From the NCBI GenBank assembly GCA_965221405.1, contig CBDCSE010000002.1:1798001-1862000 (forward strand): DNA of 64,000 nt, given 5' to 3'. This stretch comes from JAPOUP01 sp965221405 (GTDB lineage: Bacteria; Pseudomonadota; Alphaproteobacteria; Rhodobacterales; Rhodobacteraceae). The translations under genes were made by a program, and so were the position numbers. The notes beneath the pieces were generated by a model. That model did no database searches. It had not been told where the DNA came from and worked only from the letters and a program-made list of their open reading frames with translations. Below are positions 35,446-43,556 of this stretch, one piece after another (positions within the stretch are counted from its first letter, which is position 1; every line of letters starts with the position of its first letter).

Positions 35446-37369
35446 CCTGACTTCGACGGTTTATTTTAAAAAAACATTTATTTTCAGCAAGTTATAATTT
35501 TTGCTGGGCACTACATCCGAAATTTGAGAAAAGACGTGGATCCAGTCTCCTTGTGGCTTGCCATCCGGTTTCCTGATCTCAAAAGGACGCGTCGCTGTCG
35601 CCAGCCCCAGCGTTGCGTAAATGGCTTTCGCTTCTGCACCCGGCATTGAGGGGATCGCGTGGTGTTTGCTGTTTTCGGGATCGTGCAAGACCGAAAACTG
35701 GCGCTGTCTCAGTGCGGTTTGGATCACTTTCGGCGACATGGGCTGTTTTTGCGCCGCGACGCGGTAGGCAAGATGACGCACACAGGCGTAGGCCATGAAT
35801 GAAATCGCAGGATGGGCCCGGATACGACGTTCGGTCCAGTGGAAGACTGGGCGTGCCCGTAGATCGTGTTTGGTAATTCGGAAACTTTCCTCCACCTGCC
35901 AGAGTTGGCGATATTGGTTGAACAGTTCCGCCACGGGCATGCCTTTGAGCCTGGTTACCACGCCGTGCAACCCATCCCAGGCTTCCTCGGCTTTGATCCT
36001 GTCCGTATCCAACTCAATATGCGCATCGCCAGCAATCCGAACGAAGCGGTGATAGCCACCCTTCCCAGGCAACTGTTCAGGCGCATCGCTGTTCCTTAAC
36101 CGGCGTAACAGCCTGGTAAGCGCCTTTTCCCGGTCCCGGGCGTCCTTGCGAGCACGCTTGGGGTTATAGGAAACCACAATCCGGCGTCCATCATGACGAA
36201 AGACACCGACCTTGATGGTCTCCCCCATGACGTTTCGATATCGGTTCACCTTGAGAACGCGGTCTTTCACAGCCTTTGGAAAACCCCGCAGACGCGCTCC
36301 GACAATGTGGGAACAGCCCCGGTTCCCAAGATCGGTGAGATTCCTGTCGCTGGACATCCCGGCATCCGCAACAATCACGGCCTGACGTGTATCCGGATGC
36401 AGTGTCCGGAGCGCCGGGAGAAAGCCATTCCCTTCCCACATATTGCCGGGAAAGACCTCATACCCGATGGGCAAACCGCTCCGCGTTACCGCCAGGGCCA
36501 GGAGAACCTGCACCTCGCCATGTCTGCCATCCTTACCATATCCAAGGGCGCGGAGCGTATCTTCGCAACGGGACCCGAAAAACAGCGTTGTGCAGTCAAA
36601 TGAGACGAGATCAATGGGGTCCGGAAACAATGACCGTGTTGTCGCCGCGGTCCGCTCACGAATACGCCCGATCGCGGCTTCGTCGAGGAGGTCCATCATG
36701 CGATAGACCTTTTCCAGGGCAATGCTGACACCGAAGTCCTGCTTGAGAAACCGCACGCCCGAACGCCTGCCCTCAGGATTGGCAATTCGGGCCAGCACCG
36801 TGTGATACAGAATTCGATTGGATATCTTCTGTTGTTTTGCCGAGAGAATGTGATCGAGCCCGATAGCGCGGTAGACGTGTCCATAGACCTCGTGGATGCC
36901 GCTGATCACCCGTTGCTCTTCGTATAACGAACCCAGGTCGTCAGTCGGAAGGGCGTCCTTTGGCTTACGGCTCGATTCAATCGCCATCTCAGCGACATGT
37001 TCTGGCGGGAAAAGACCGGGCTGTCGCTCGTGGAGCATTTTGGCCTTGATATGCTCCGCGATTTTCCAGAGCGCCTGTTTTTCCCGATCGTCGTGAGCGA
37101 CACCGGCATGACGCAGGATGCGCTGGCGTATTTTTCCGTCGACACGAACGGATTCGACGATCTGCACCGATTTCCTGGGTGAGTTTGGAGTGGATTTAAC
37201 GCGAATGAACATACGTTCAGCATGGCCATCCGGCCGGCTTTGCCAGGAACATAAATCGCCGCCAGGCACTACAGACCGCCAAATCGAACTGAAAACATGA
37301 AAAGCGTTTTTGTTCAATGCGTTACATTTGACGCCGCGCTCAGAATTCCGGTAAACCGTCGAAGTCAGG
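35446..37369 (-). mobile_element. Complete IS1634-family element
   Basis: Perfect 18-bp terminal inverted repeats: CCTGACTTCGACGGTTTA at 35446-35463 and its reverse complement at 37352-37369. It is flanked by a direct repeat GTCCACCTGTCGT (35433-35445 and 37371-37383), read as a target duplication; IS1634 elements are known for long, variable duplications. Contains one intact transposase gene. Confidence 0.9.
35461..37212 (-). CDS. IS1634-family transposase, intact
   Basis: DDE transposase of 583 residues from ATG 37212 (MFIRVKSTPNSPRKSVQIV). First Asp in SFDCTTLFFG, second in VIVADAGMSSD, Glu in YRQLWQVEESFRITK, which fits the Y-x6-E-x6-K signature exactly. No stops or frameshifts. Its stop codon lies within the left terminal repeat. 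Together with perfect ends and target repeat the element looks recently active. It differs from the GC-rich transposase at 1-1658. Confidence 0.92.
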   Translation of the reverse strand: MFIRVKSTPNSPRKSVQIVESVRVDGKIRQRILRHAGVAHDDREKQALWKIAEHIKAKMLHERQPGLFPPEHVAEMAIESSRKPKDALPTDDLGSLYEEQRVISGIHEVYGHVYRAIGLDHILSAKQQKISNRILYHTVLARIANPEGRRSGVRFLKQDFGVSIALEKVYRMMDLLDEAAIGRIRERTAATTRSLFPDPIDLVSFDCTTLFFGSRCEDTLRALGYGKDGRHGEVQVLLALAVTRSGLPIGYEVFPGNMWEGNGFLPALRTLHPDTRQAVIVADAGMSSDRNLTDLGNRGCSHIVGARLRGFPKAVKDRVLKVNRYRNVMGETIKVGVFRHDGRRIVVSYNPKRARKDARDREKALTRLLRRLRNSDAPEQLPGKGGYHRFVRIAGDAHIELDTDRIKAEEAWDGLHGVVTRLKGMPVAELFNQYRQLWQVEESFRITKHDLRARPVFHWTERRIRAHPAISFMAYACVRHLAYRVAAQKQPMSPKVIQTALRQRQFSVLHDPENSKHHAIPSMPGAEAKAIYATLGLATATRPFEIRKPDGKPQGDWIHVFSQISDVVPSKNYNLLKINVFLK

Positions 37370-37636
37370 GGTCCACCTGTCGTCAATGCGCCGTAACCGG
37401 CGCTCAGGCTCCGTAATTCGATGCCCTGAAAAACAACAGGATGATTGCGGAAACCCGCTTGCGCTCCCCCATGAAGTTCCGACTAGTGTTATTTGACTCC
37501 CGTCATCGATACGCGCCACAAGAATTTCTTGTCTTGAATAAGAACCGATGTTTGCAAAGTGCTTGGCGATATACCGGCTATCGTTGTGTTCAAATAAAAT
37601 CTCGACAGACGCTACTGTGCGGCCAGCTTTCTTCAC
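37340..37636 (-). CDS. Hypothetical protein, 3' end reached by IS1634
   Basis: GTG 37636 reads VKKAGRTVASVEILFEHNDSRYIAKHFANIG and continues IGSYSRQEILVARIDDGSQITLVG; 98 residues in all. Amino-acid use looks protein-like, but I recognise no family. The last about 10 codons lie in IS1634. Without the element the frame would end a few codons past the target repeat, so the insertion changed only the C-terminus. Sits upstream of IS1634 and 24 bases before the RES gene stop. Confidence 0.35.
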   Translation of the reverse strand: MKKAGRTVASVEILFEHNDSRYIAKHFANIGSYSRQEILVARIDDGSQITLVGTSWGSASGFPQSSCCFSGHRITEPERRLRRIDDRWTPDFDGLPEF

Positions 37637-37660
37637 CTGTTGTTACAAAAGACAAGATCA

Positions 37661-38365
37661 CTATGCCCGGCTAATGTCGGGGATCGGTCGCCGGGTCCAC
37701 TCGAAAATCCACGTATCGCCTTGGCGGACGTTCTGAACCAGGTGTGTGCGAAACGCAACGAGGCACCGCCCTCCAGCACGGCGTATCGACTGATAGAGCA
37801 ACCCGTTGCCCCCTGAACCCAACACGTCCTGCGCAAGCGTTTGACCGATTGGATAGGCGATGCGTGGATCCGGGCTCAAGACATCCTCTCCTCCCCTCCC
37901 CGTCAGATCATGCAACCGCGTCGTGAAACCAGCGAGCAGTTCGCGATACGCGGTGAGGTTCTCAAAGACGCCTGTTGCATCCAGTTCTTGCGTCAAATGC
38001 CAGGACACTTCGGCCTGCGCGGTTTCGACCGCGTCGTCCCCGTAGCTTGCGTACCATGCACCGCGTTCCGGTCCGTTGAACCTGTTGCCTGTTGCCAGCG
38101 TGTAGCAAAATGCGGCGTTTATATATGTCCATCCGTACCCGGCCGCCGCGGTTAACAGCTCGGCGGGGTCCAGGCCCCCCGGGACCGGAAGCGTGACAGT
38201 ACGGCGTGCTGACGTCAGCCCTTCAATCTCTTCAAGGATCACCAGATTGCCTTCATCATCGGCCAGTGGTGCCATTGCTGGCTCGTCAATATAGGCGGTC
38301 GAAATCAGGCGGACTGTCGTCGGATCGGTGAAGTCAACTTGATCGAGGTCTTCGGCTCGGATCAC
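37661..38365 (-). CDS. RES-domain toxin (NAD+-degrading type)
   Basis: Toxin of the RES-Xre toxin-antitoxin class; characterised relatives deplete NAD+. GTG start at 38365 overlaps the antitoxin stop by three bases, typical of these operons. Family features are GYGWTYINAAFCY, GNRFNGPERGAWYASYGDDAVETAQAEV with the conserved Arg/Tyr/Glu active-site residues, PDPRIAYPIGQTLAQ and a C-terminal FEWTRRP. 234 residues, uninterrupted. The antitoxin gene upstream is reduced to its last about 32 codons, so the toxin is either silent, inactive or controlled from elsewhere. Confidence 0.85.
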   Translation of the reverse strand: MIRAEDLDQVDFTDPTTVRLISTAYIDEPAMAPLADDEGNLVILEEIEGLTSARRTVTLPVPGGLDPAELLTAAAGYGWTYINAAFCYTLATGNRFNGPERGAWYASYGDDAVETAQAEVSWHLTQELDATGVFENLTAYRELLAGFTTRLHDLTGRGGEDVLSPDPRIAYPIGQTLAQDVLGSGGNGLLYQSIRRAGGRCLVAFRTHLVQNVRQGDTWIFEWTRRPIPDISRA

Positions 38366-38460
38366 ACGCCGCCTCGGAGCGCATCAATGTGCTGCCTGAC
38401 CTTCATCATCGCCGGAATGCCGCCATCGCACATGATTTGAACCGGGCTCCTGCCATTGAA
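38362..38460 (-). pseudogene. Xre/MbcA-type antitoxin, C-terminal remnant
   Basis: The last about 32 codons (GRSPVQIMCDGGIPAMMKV, then RQHIDALRGG) match the C-terminus of antitoxins that pair with RES toxins. The upstream part, including the HTH, is absent. Homology stops at about 38460 where IS30-type sequence begins. Nothing like the missing half was seen beyond the other end of the IS at 39710. Confidence 0.75.
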
Positions 38461-39709
38461 CCCCGGCCCCGTGTTCGCGCCCTCCGACCCCCCTGATTCC
38501 GCACGGGAATGGCCCGGTCCCTTCGAATCGGAGCGTAGCGCCATCCGCCAGGCGGCGCAAGGCATGCCGACAGGTGCGCCGGGACGGCCCGCGGCGCGTG
38601 GGGGACGATCCGGCCGGACGGGGGGTCCCTCAGGGAGGCCGCGCCCGCAGGAACGCCTCCGCCGGCGTCAGGCAGGCCAGGACCCTGCGCGGACGCGCGT
38701 CCGTGCGGTCCTGGACGGCGCTCACCTCCGCGTCCGTCACTTTCCGGAAGTCCGTGCCCTTGGGAAGGTACCCCCGCACCAGGCCGTTGGTGTGCTCGTT
38801 CAGGCCCCGTTCCCAGGAGTGGTAGGGCCGCGCGAAGAAGAAGTCAGCGCCGAGCGCCCCGGCCACCCGCGCGTGGTCGGCGAACTCCTTGCCGCTGTCG
38901 GCCGTGACCGTGTGGACGGGGAGGGATCCGAGCATGCGCGTCATGGCCGCGCCGACCGCCGCCGCCGTCTTCCTGCCGGGCCTCTGGAGAAGGGTATACT
39001 TCGACGCCCTGTCCACCAGCGACACCACGGCGCCGCTGTGGCCCGCGCCCACGATCGTGTCCGCCTCCCAGTCGCCGACCCGCGCCTTCGCCTCCACCAG
39101 CGCCGGGCGCCCGGGGATGTCCACCCGGCCCGGGATGTGGCCCCGGCCCGCGTGGGCCCCGCCCTTCCGGTTCGGCCTCTTTCCCCGGCGGCGCAGGTGC
39201 CGCCAGAGCTGGCCCCCGGCCCTGCGGTCGGCGTGGACGTGCCGGTAAATCCACTGGCGCCCCGCCACCGGGTGGCCCTCCAGGCGCAGCCGCCCGGCGA
39301 CCTGCTCCGGGCTCCAGCCCCGCACCAGCCGCCCCTCCACCAGCGCCACCGGCTCCGGCGTCATCTTCCTGGGCACCGACGATGCCGCGCTGCGCCGCCC
39401 CTCGGCCAGCCGCTGCGCCCGGGCGTGCCGCTGGCCCCGGGCTCCGCCGTTGCGCCGGATCCCGCGCGGGACCGATGACGGACTGCGCCCCAGCTGGCGG
39501 GCGATCGCCCCGCCGGAAAGCCCGCTTTCCATCAGGGCGTGGATCTGGCATCTCCCGGGGTGGGTCAGGTGGCGCTGGCCCTCGGGCATGGCGGTCTCCT
39601 TCTCGCAACGAAGGGACTGTCGCCGCCATCCGGCCGATTCGCAACATCATGCGTCGATACGACCACCATTCACCCACATCGGGTGTTGCACTTCACTGTG
39701 GAACGGGGG
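38461..39709 (-). mobile_element. IS30-family element, second copy
   Basis: Outer end beside 39709 (CACTTCACTGTGGAACGGGG) matches the left end of the copy at 25288. The opposite end begins CCCCGG at 38461, but the expected inverted repeat is missing, and compared with the first copy about 90 internal bases are deleted there. No matching target repeat was found. It probably caused an adjacent deletion that removed the RES antitoxin. Confidence 0.7.
38630..39589 (-). CDS. IS30-family transposase, intact
   Basis: 319 residues: MPEGQRHLTHPGRCQIHAL with an N-terminal HTH (SGGAIARQLGRSPSSV), then a DDE core with Asp in ARVGDWEADTIVG, Asp in VTADSGKEFADH and Glu in RPYHSWERGLNEHTN. The end is LTPAEAFLRARPP. 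Full-length, no duplication or frameshift. It could supply transposase to the broken copies in the window, provided its missing right end does not matter in trans. Confidence 0.9.
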   Translation of the reverse strand: MPEGQRHLTHPGRCQIHALMESGLSGGAIARQLGRSPSSVPRGIRRNGGARGQRHARAQRLAEGRRSAASSVPRKMTPEPVALVEGRLVRGWSPEQVAGRLRLEGHPVAGRQWIYRHVHADRRAGGQLWRHLRRRGKRPNRKGGAHAGRGHIPGRVDIPGRPALVEAKARVGDWEADTIVGAGHSGAVVSLVDRASKYTLLQRPGRKTAAAVGAAMTRMLGSLPVHTVTADSGKEFADHARVAGALGADFFFARPYHSWERGLNEHTNGLVRGYLPKGTDFRKVTDAEVSAVQDRTDARPRRVLACLTPAEAFLRARPP

Positions 39710-39749
39710 TATCTAATCATATGATGCCGTATGGTCAAGAAATCGTTCG

Positions 39750-39995
39750 TTGAAAGTATGGTGCGGCTTCGACCTCTCAACAGAGGACAACAGGTACAAA
39801 GACGTTGGTATCCAACTGAGTAAAGCGCTCATCCACTGCCCGTCTGGAAAATCGAACGCCGTCATCAACTTGGTGCAAGACTATAAGATCGACGCCCCGC
39901 TAGACGCTCATCAACACGCGCTGAACGCCAGTATGTATTGGATTCCCGGTAACATGATGCTTAATGCAATCAGCGGAATCGCACCGATATCATAA
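39750..39995 (+). CDS. Hypothetical protein
   Basis: TTG start, 81 residues, MKVWCGFDLSTEDNRYK then IQLSKALIHCPSGKSNAVINL. No family recognised, no ribosome-binding site seen. Immediately follows the IS30 end, so the true start may have been removed. Confidence 0.3.
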   Translation: MKVWCGFDLSTEDNRYKDVGIQLSKALIHCPSGKSNAVINLVQDYKIDAPLDAHQHALNASMYWIPGNMMLNAISGIAPIS

Positions 39996-40018
39996 CATCG
40001 CCGTCGCTCGGCTCAGGT

Positions 40019-40285
40019 GTGACAGGCGATGGCAGGCCTTTTCGGGGCGAAAGGGTCGATGCTGGAACGGGGGAAGGAATGGCGTTTGATCTGGGGAAGA
40101 CCGCACCAAATGTGGTCACCGAAGGTCGTTTGCGAAGCCTTAGGGCGGAGGGGTTCAATGCAGAAGTCATCTGCACATCATCCGCCACCCGAAAAGCCGC
40201 TGTCTGGTATGGGAAATGGGTCATTCGCGGTGTGAGCCAGGACGGCCGCTCGACACATACCCTGCAGCCTAAAGACGCAGATTAA
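40019..40285 (+). CDS. Hypothetical protein
   Basis: 88 residues from GTG 40019: TGDGRPFRGERVDAGTGEG, then APNVVTEGRLRSLRAEGFNAEVICTSSATRKAAVWYGKWVIRGVSQDG. The regular hydrophobic/charged pattern suggests a real small soluble protein, but I do not recognise it. A CAGG precedes the start weakly. Confidence 0.4.
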   Translation: MTGDGRPFRGERVDAGTGEGMAFDLGKTAPNVVTEGRLRSLRAEGFNAEVICTSSATRKAAVWYGKWVIRGVSQDGRSTHTLQPKDAD

Positions 40286-40397
40286 CTCTGCTCGACGGTC
40301 CTTGGAAACGCTCTCGAGTGCAATCTCGGCGGGTAGTTCCCGGGTATTGGTCACCGAATCAAGCGGCCACTCTGCGCCCGATCAAGGTTCTGGATCT

Positions 40398-40753
40398 TCA
40401 GCCCGCCTGCCAGTTCGATCGGGGCTCTTGGCCGATATTTTCGAAGTCAGGGAGAATGACGCCGTTAACCATCCAGGGTTTCAGCGGAATGCCGCGTAGC
40501 CAGTCGGACATCGACGGACTTCCACGGCAATCCTCGCGCACGTGCCGTTCTCCTATGAACCGGACAGATATCTGGCGCCCGTCAGCGTTCACGATCTCAT
40601 TTCCGGAAAATGATCATGCCTCGAATATTCCAAAACTGTGATGACGGAGCGCTCTGTGGAACGGGAGTGGCCCGTGTGTTTTCGAGGTGTCGAACCAATC
40701 ATGGATTTCCCGGTAATCTCCCGGCTTTCCGCATGATGCACCGGGTGGGCCAT
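40398..40753 (-). pseudogene. DUF6915 gene, decayed second copy
   Basis: ATG 40753 starts MAHPVHHAES as in the copy at 34685. A deletion and frame loss follow, and the C-terminal part reappears in another frame as MNADGRQISVRFIGERHVREDC, SDWLRGIPLKPWMVNGVILP and NIGQEPRSNW. Clearly paralogous to 34212-34685 and inactive. Confidence 0.75.
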
Positions 40754-40754
40754 T

Positions 40755-40991
40755 TCAGATGTCCTCGTGTAGCTCCTGAATGCGTTCCGTATAGAAGTCA
40801 GCGTGATCCAGATCGATCCGGTCCTTGGTGACATCCCAGGTCAGGGTACCCTCACCCCCGTCATCCATCTCAAATCCCGGATGCAGCACGGCAGCCATTT
40901 CCCGGACGAAGTCCCTGAGGCGATCATCGAATTCCTTCCCCGCGGTTACGGCAATCCGAGAGGCACCGGAGTTTCCCGCAGGAGGGTGCAT
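40755..40991 (-). pseudogene. DUF6878 gene, truncated second copy
   Basis: Keeps DRLRDFVREMAAVLHPGFEMDDGGEG, LTWDVTKDRIDLDHADFY and ELHEDI, nearly identical to 34687-35094, but the first about 70 residues are replaced by MHPPAGNSGASRIAV. The one-base spacing to the DUF6915 copy is preserved, so the pair was duplicated as a unit. Confidence 0.75.
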
Positions 40992-41314
40992 GCTCCCGGA
41001 CCCGGTATTTCGGTTCCGTGTCTATATCCAGGCATCATCCATGTTATATTCGGTCATCTATTGGAAATCTACGGTTCCGGGTACCGTGACATTCCGACAA
41101 CACAAAGGGCCCGGAATCGATGGTGATCCGCAGCCCGGATGGAACCACGCTCACTCCCTCTCAACTGGGGCGGGTTGTTCTCCGCGCCATGAAAGCGTTC
41201 GAGGACTGCGAGGCCTGAATCTTCGATCGGGATTCAATCTACCTATCTGTAATTAGCGGTGACTGGCCTTCAGGCTCCACCATTCGATAGCGATGCGAAT
41301 GCGAAGGCCGACCG

Positions 41315-41578
41315 CTACTCATCGGTGGCTTCGGTCTGGTATCTGGCTTTCCACTCAATGTAAGGCATACCATAGAATAGTTCGCGCCCTTCTTCCTTTG
41401 ACAATTCGACACCGCGCTCGCTTGCCGCTTCCTGATACCATCGGGACAGACAGTTCCTGCAGAAGCCAGCGAGATTCATGAGATCTATATTCTGGACGTC
41501 AGTACGTTTTTCCATCAGGTGCTCTCTCAGGCGCCGAAACACGGCAGCTTCAAGCTCTGTCCGAATTTGATCTTCCAT
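41315..41578 (-). CDS. DUF1244-family protein
   Basis: Conserved small alphaproteobacterial protein of unknown function. 87 residues from ATG 41578 (AGAGGGT upstream): MEDQIRTELEAAVFRRL, then DVQNIDLMNLAGFCRNCLSRWYQEA with two invariant Cys, and GRELFYGMPYIEWKARYQ. Usually next to N-formylglutamate amidohydrolase and pyk. Here an IS30 fragment with a MITE separates it from those genes. Confidence 0.88.
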   Translation of the reverse strand: MEDQIRTELEAAVFRRLREHLMEKRTDVQNIDLMNLAGFCRNCLSRWYQEAASERGVELSKEEGRELFYGMPYIEWKARYQTEATDE

Positions 41579-42026
41579 TGCTACCCTCTTTAGATTCAGG
41601 TCATTGGCGTTGCGTAGCCGGAGGCGATGGGTGGTGTCGATAGCGGATACGGAAAAACCGGCGATTCCCATCGACCCTCCCGTAGGTCAACAAGCAGCTA
41701 TCCGAGCGTTAGGTCGTTCCCCGAACGGTCTGACGTCACGGCTTATTTCCGGCCCGAAAAGCGAGTGGCCCTAGCTGTCAGTATCGGCGGCGTTTCATAT
41801 TACCCGCCGTAATATCTCGATCGCGCCCATACTACCTGAATGCATACGCGGCTTCCGATGAGAGGCGCGACAGAGGTCTTGGGATTAGTGGATGAACGGC
41901 TGGCCGGCCGGTCAGCGGATCGTGGCCTCCCAGCAATCACCACCACCGCGACCCACAGGCCGATCCGCCAGTGCAGATTGTTCCTGATCGCGTCTGGCGA
42001 CATATTTGCGCGGCCGGACCAGACCG
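41579..42026. other. Gene-free stretch before the IS30 fragment
   Basis: No convincing gene on either strand in about 450 bases. Presumably the DUF1244 upstream region plus unidentified inserted DNA. Confidence 0.35.
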
Positions 42027-42562
42027 GCATGCCGGGACCCTCCCCGTCCACACGGTCACGGCCGACAACGGCAGGGAGTTCGCGGAGGGTGCACGCCAGA
42101 TTTTTGGGTCAGGCTGTGGCGGTCCGCCGGGCCTTCCATGGTGCGAACCTTTCCCACCGGCCAGTTTCCTGCAGCAGTTCCCCAGCACCAACAGCGCGCT
42201 CGTGCAGGTATGGAAAACGGATTCAGGTCAAACCAAAAAATCTGGCGTGCACCCGTTCGCGGACCACGCCCGCGTGTCGGCGGCGCTCGGCGCGGGGTTC
42301 TTCTTCGCCCGCCCCTACCACTCCTGGGAGCGCGGGCCGACCGGGCACACCAACGGCCTCGTGAGGGGATACCTTCCCATGGGGACGGACCTGCGCAGGG
42401 TGACGGACGCGGAGGTGAGCGCCGTCCAGAACCGCACGGACGCCCGTCCGCGCAAGGTTCTGGGTTATCTGACGCCGACGAGGCGTTCCTGCGGGCGCGG
42501 TCTCCCTGAGGGAAACCCCGGACGGACCACGCTCCACGCGCCGCGGAGTGGCGCCGGGGGTA
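42027..42562 (+). pseudogene. IS30 transposase fragment, interrupted by a MITE
   Basis: Homology to the IS30 copies starts at about 42027 (LPVHTVTADNGREFAE), is interrupted at 42087-42254, and resumes with DHARVSAALGAGFFFARPYHSWERG, HTNGLVRGYLPMGTDLRRVTDAEVSAVQNRTDARPRKVLGYL. A one-base loss follows near the end. It finishes with the right-end-like GGAGTGGCGCCGGGG at 42547-42562. The N-terminal two-thirds are missing. Confidence 0.8.
42087..42254. mobile_element. 168-bp MITE-like insertion
   Basis: Terminal inverted repeats GGGTGCACGCCAGATTTTT (42087-42105) and its reverse complement (42236-42254), 19 of 19 matching. Flanked by a 9-bp direct repeat GTTCGCGGA (42078-42086 and 42255-42263). 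Removing the element and one repeat restores the IS30 reading GAGTTCGCGGACCACGCC seen at 26319, proving insertion. It has no gene, so a transposase elsewhere must act on it. Confidence 0.88.
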
Positions 42563-42665
42563 TTTTATGAGCGTCGGTAACGAATTGTGGCGCTGAATAG
42601 TTACGTTTTCGTAAATCAATGAGATACCCAGTGAAATCTGTGTTGGAACAACTCATGCGATGTTC

Positions 42666-43433
42666 CTAAAGGATGCCCGAACGCTTAAGTGCGTCCGTTA
42701 GAATCGGAACAAGCCGTGCGGCCCAGATGCACTGGGCCTCATCGGTTTCGATCAGGTCATTACGGAGTTCGATCAATGCATTGGGCCATCCGAACCGTCG
42801 TGCATGACGGTCAATACTGTCTCCATGAAGGGCACCGGAATAGGGCTCGTTCCTGCCCACGCGGATGTCCGGCTCTTCCTCGAGGCGCTCGATTAACGGG
42901 AGCGCGAATCTATCATCCTCATTCGAGAAGAGTACGCCTATTTCCCAGGGACGACTCGGCCTGGAATTGAGACTTGGGGCGAAACTGTGGACCGCGAGAT
43001 AGACGAATGGATCGCTCGCCGTTTCGGTCAATGCAGAGATTTCCGCGTGATACGGGCGATAGAACAGTTTAAGCCGTCTCTGCCGCTCGGCACCGTCAAT
43101 TCCACGGTTTCCCTCGATCACCGTTCCATCGCTTAGCTGCATCAGTAAGGTTGGATCATGCTCGCCGCGGTTCGGATCTATGACCAGGCGAGAGAAAGAG
43201 CAAAGAATTGCGGGCGCATTCAGCAGGCGCGACAGAGACCTCGTCACCCCGGCGGCCCCGATATCGTAGGCGATATGGCGACCCATTTCCATGGGAGGCA
43301 TGCCCAGATCGCCAGCGCAGACTATCGGTGGTACTACGTTGCTCGCATGGTCGCAGGTAATCAGCCAGGGACCGGGCCGGTTCCTGCCGACGACCTCGAA
43401 AGCCGGGAAGCCTGTCTGAACTTTGTCGCTCAT
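42666..43433 (-). CDS. N-formylglutamate amidohydrolase family protein
   Basis: Zn-dependent hydrolase family related to HutG-type enzymes that release formate from N-formylglutamate. Starts ATG 43433 (AGGA upstream). Family blocks include WLITCDHASNVVPP, GRHIAYDIGAAGV, FSRLVIDPNRGEHD, YLAVHSFAPSLNSR and IELRNDLIETDE. 255 residues. No other histidine-degradation genes are nearby, so the in vivo substrate is open. Divergent from pyk. Confidence 0.88.
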   Translation of the reverse strand: MSDKVQTGFPAFEVVGRNRPGPWLITCDHASNVVPPIVCAGDLGMPPMEMGRHIAYDIGAAGVTRSLSRLLNAPAILCSFSRLVIDPNRGEHDPTLLMQLSDGTVIEGNRGIDGAERQRRLKLFYRPYHAEISALTETASDPFVYLAVHSFAPSLNSRPSRPWEIGVLFSNEDDRFALPLIERLEEEPDIRVGRNEPYSGALHGDSIDRHARRFGWPNALIELRNDLIETDEAQCIWAARLVPILTDALKRSGIL

Positions 43434-43556
43434 AAATCCTGAACAGTAGAGTTGATTGACATACGACGCCAGTTGTCTCGTTGCCAGATGCATGGATTCA
43501 TTCCATAGAGTTCCTGTCGCTACGGCAGGTTGGCGACAATGGTATGCGGAGGAGAG

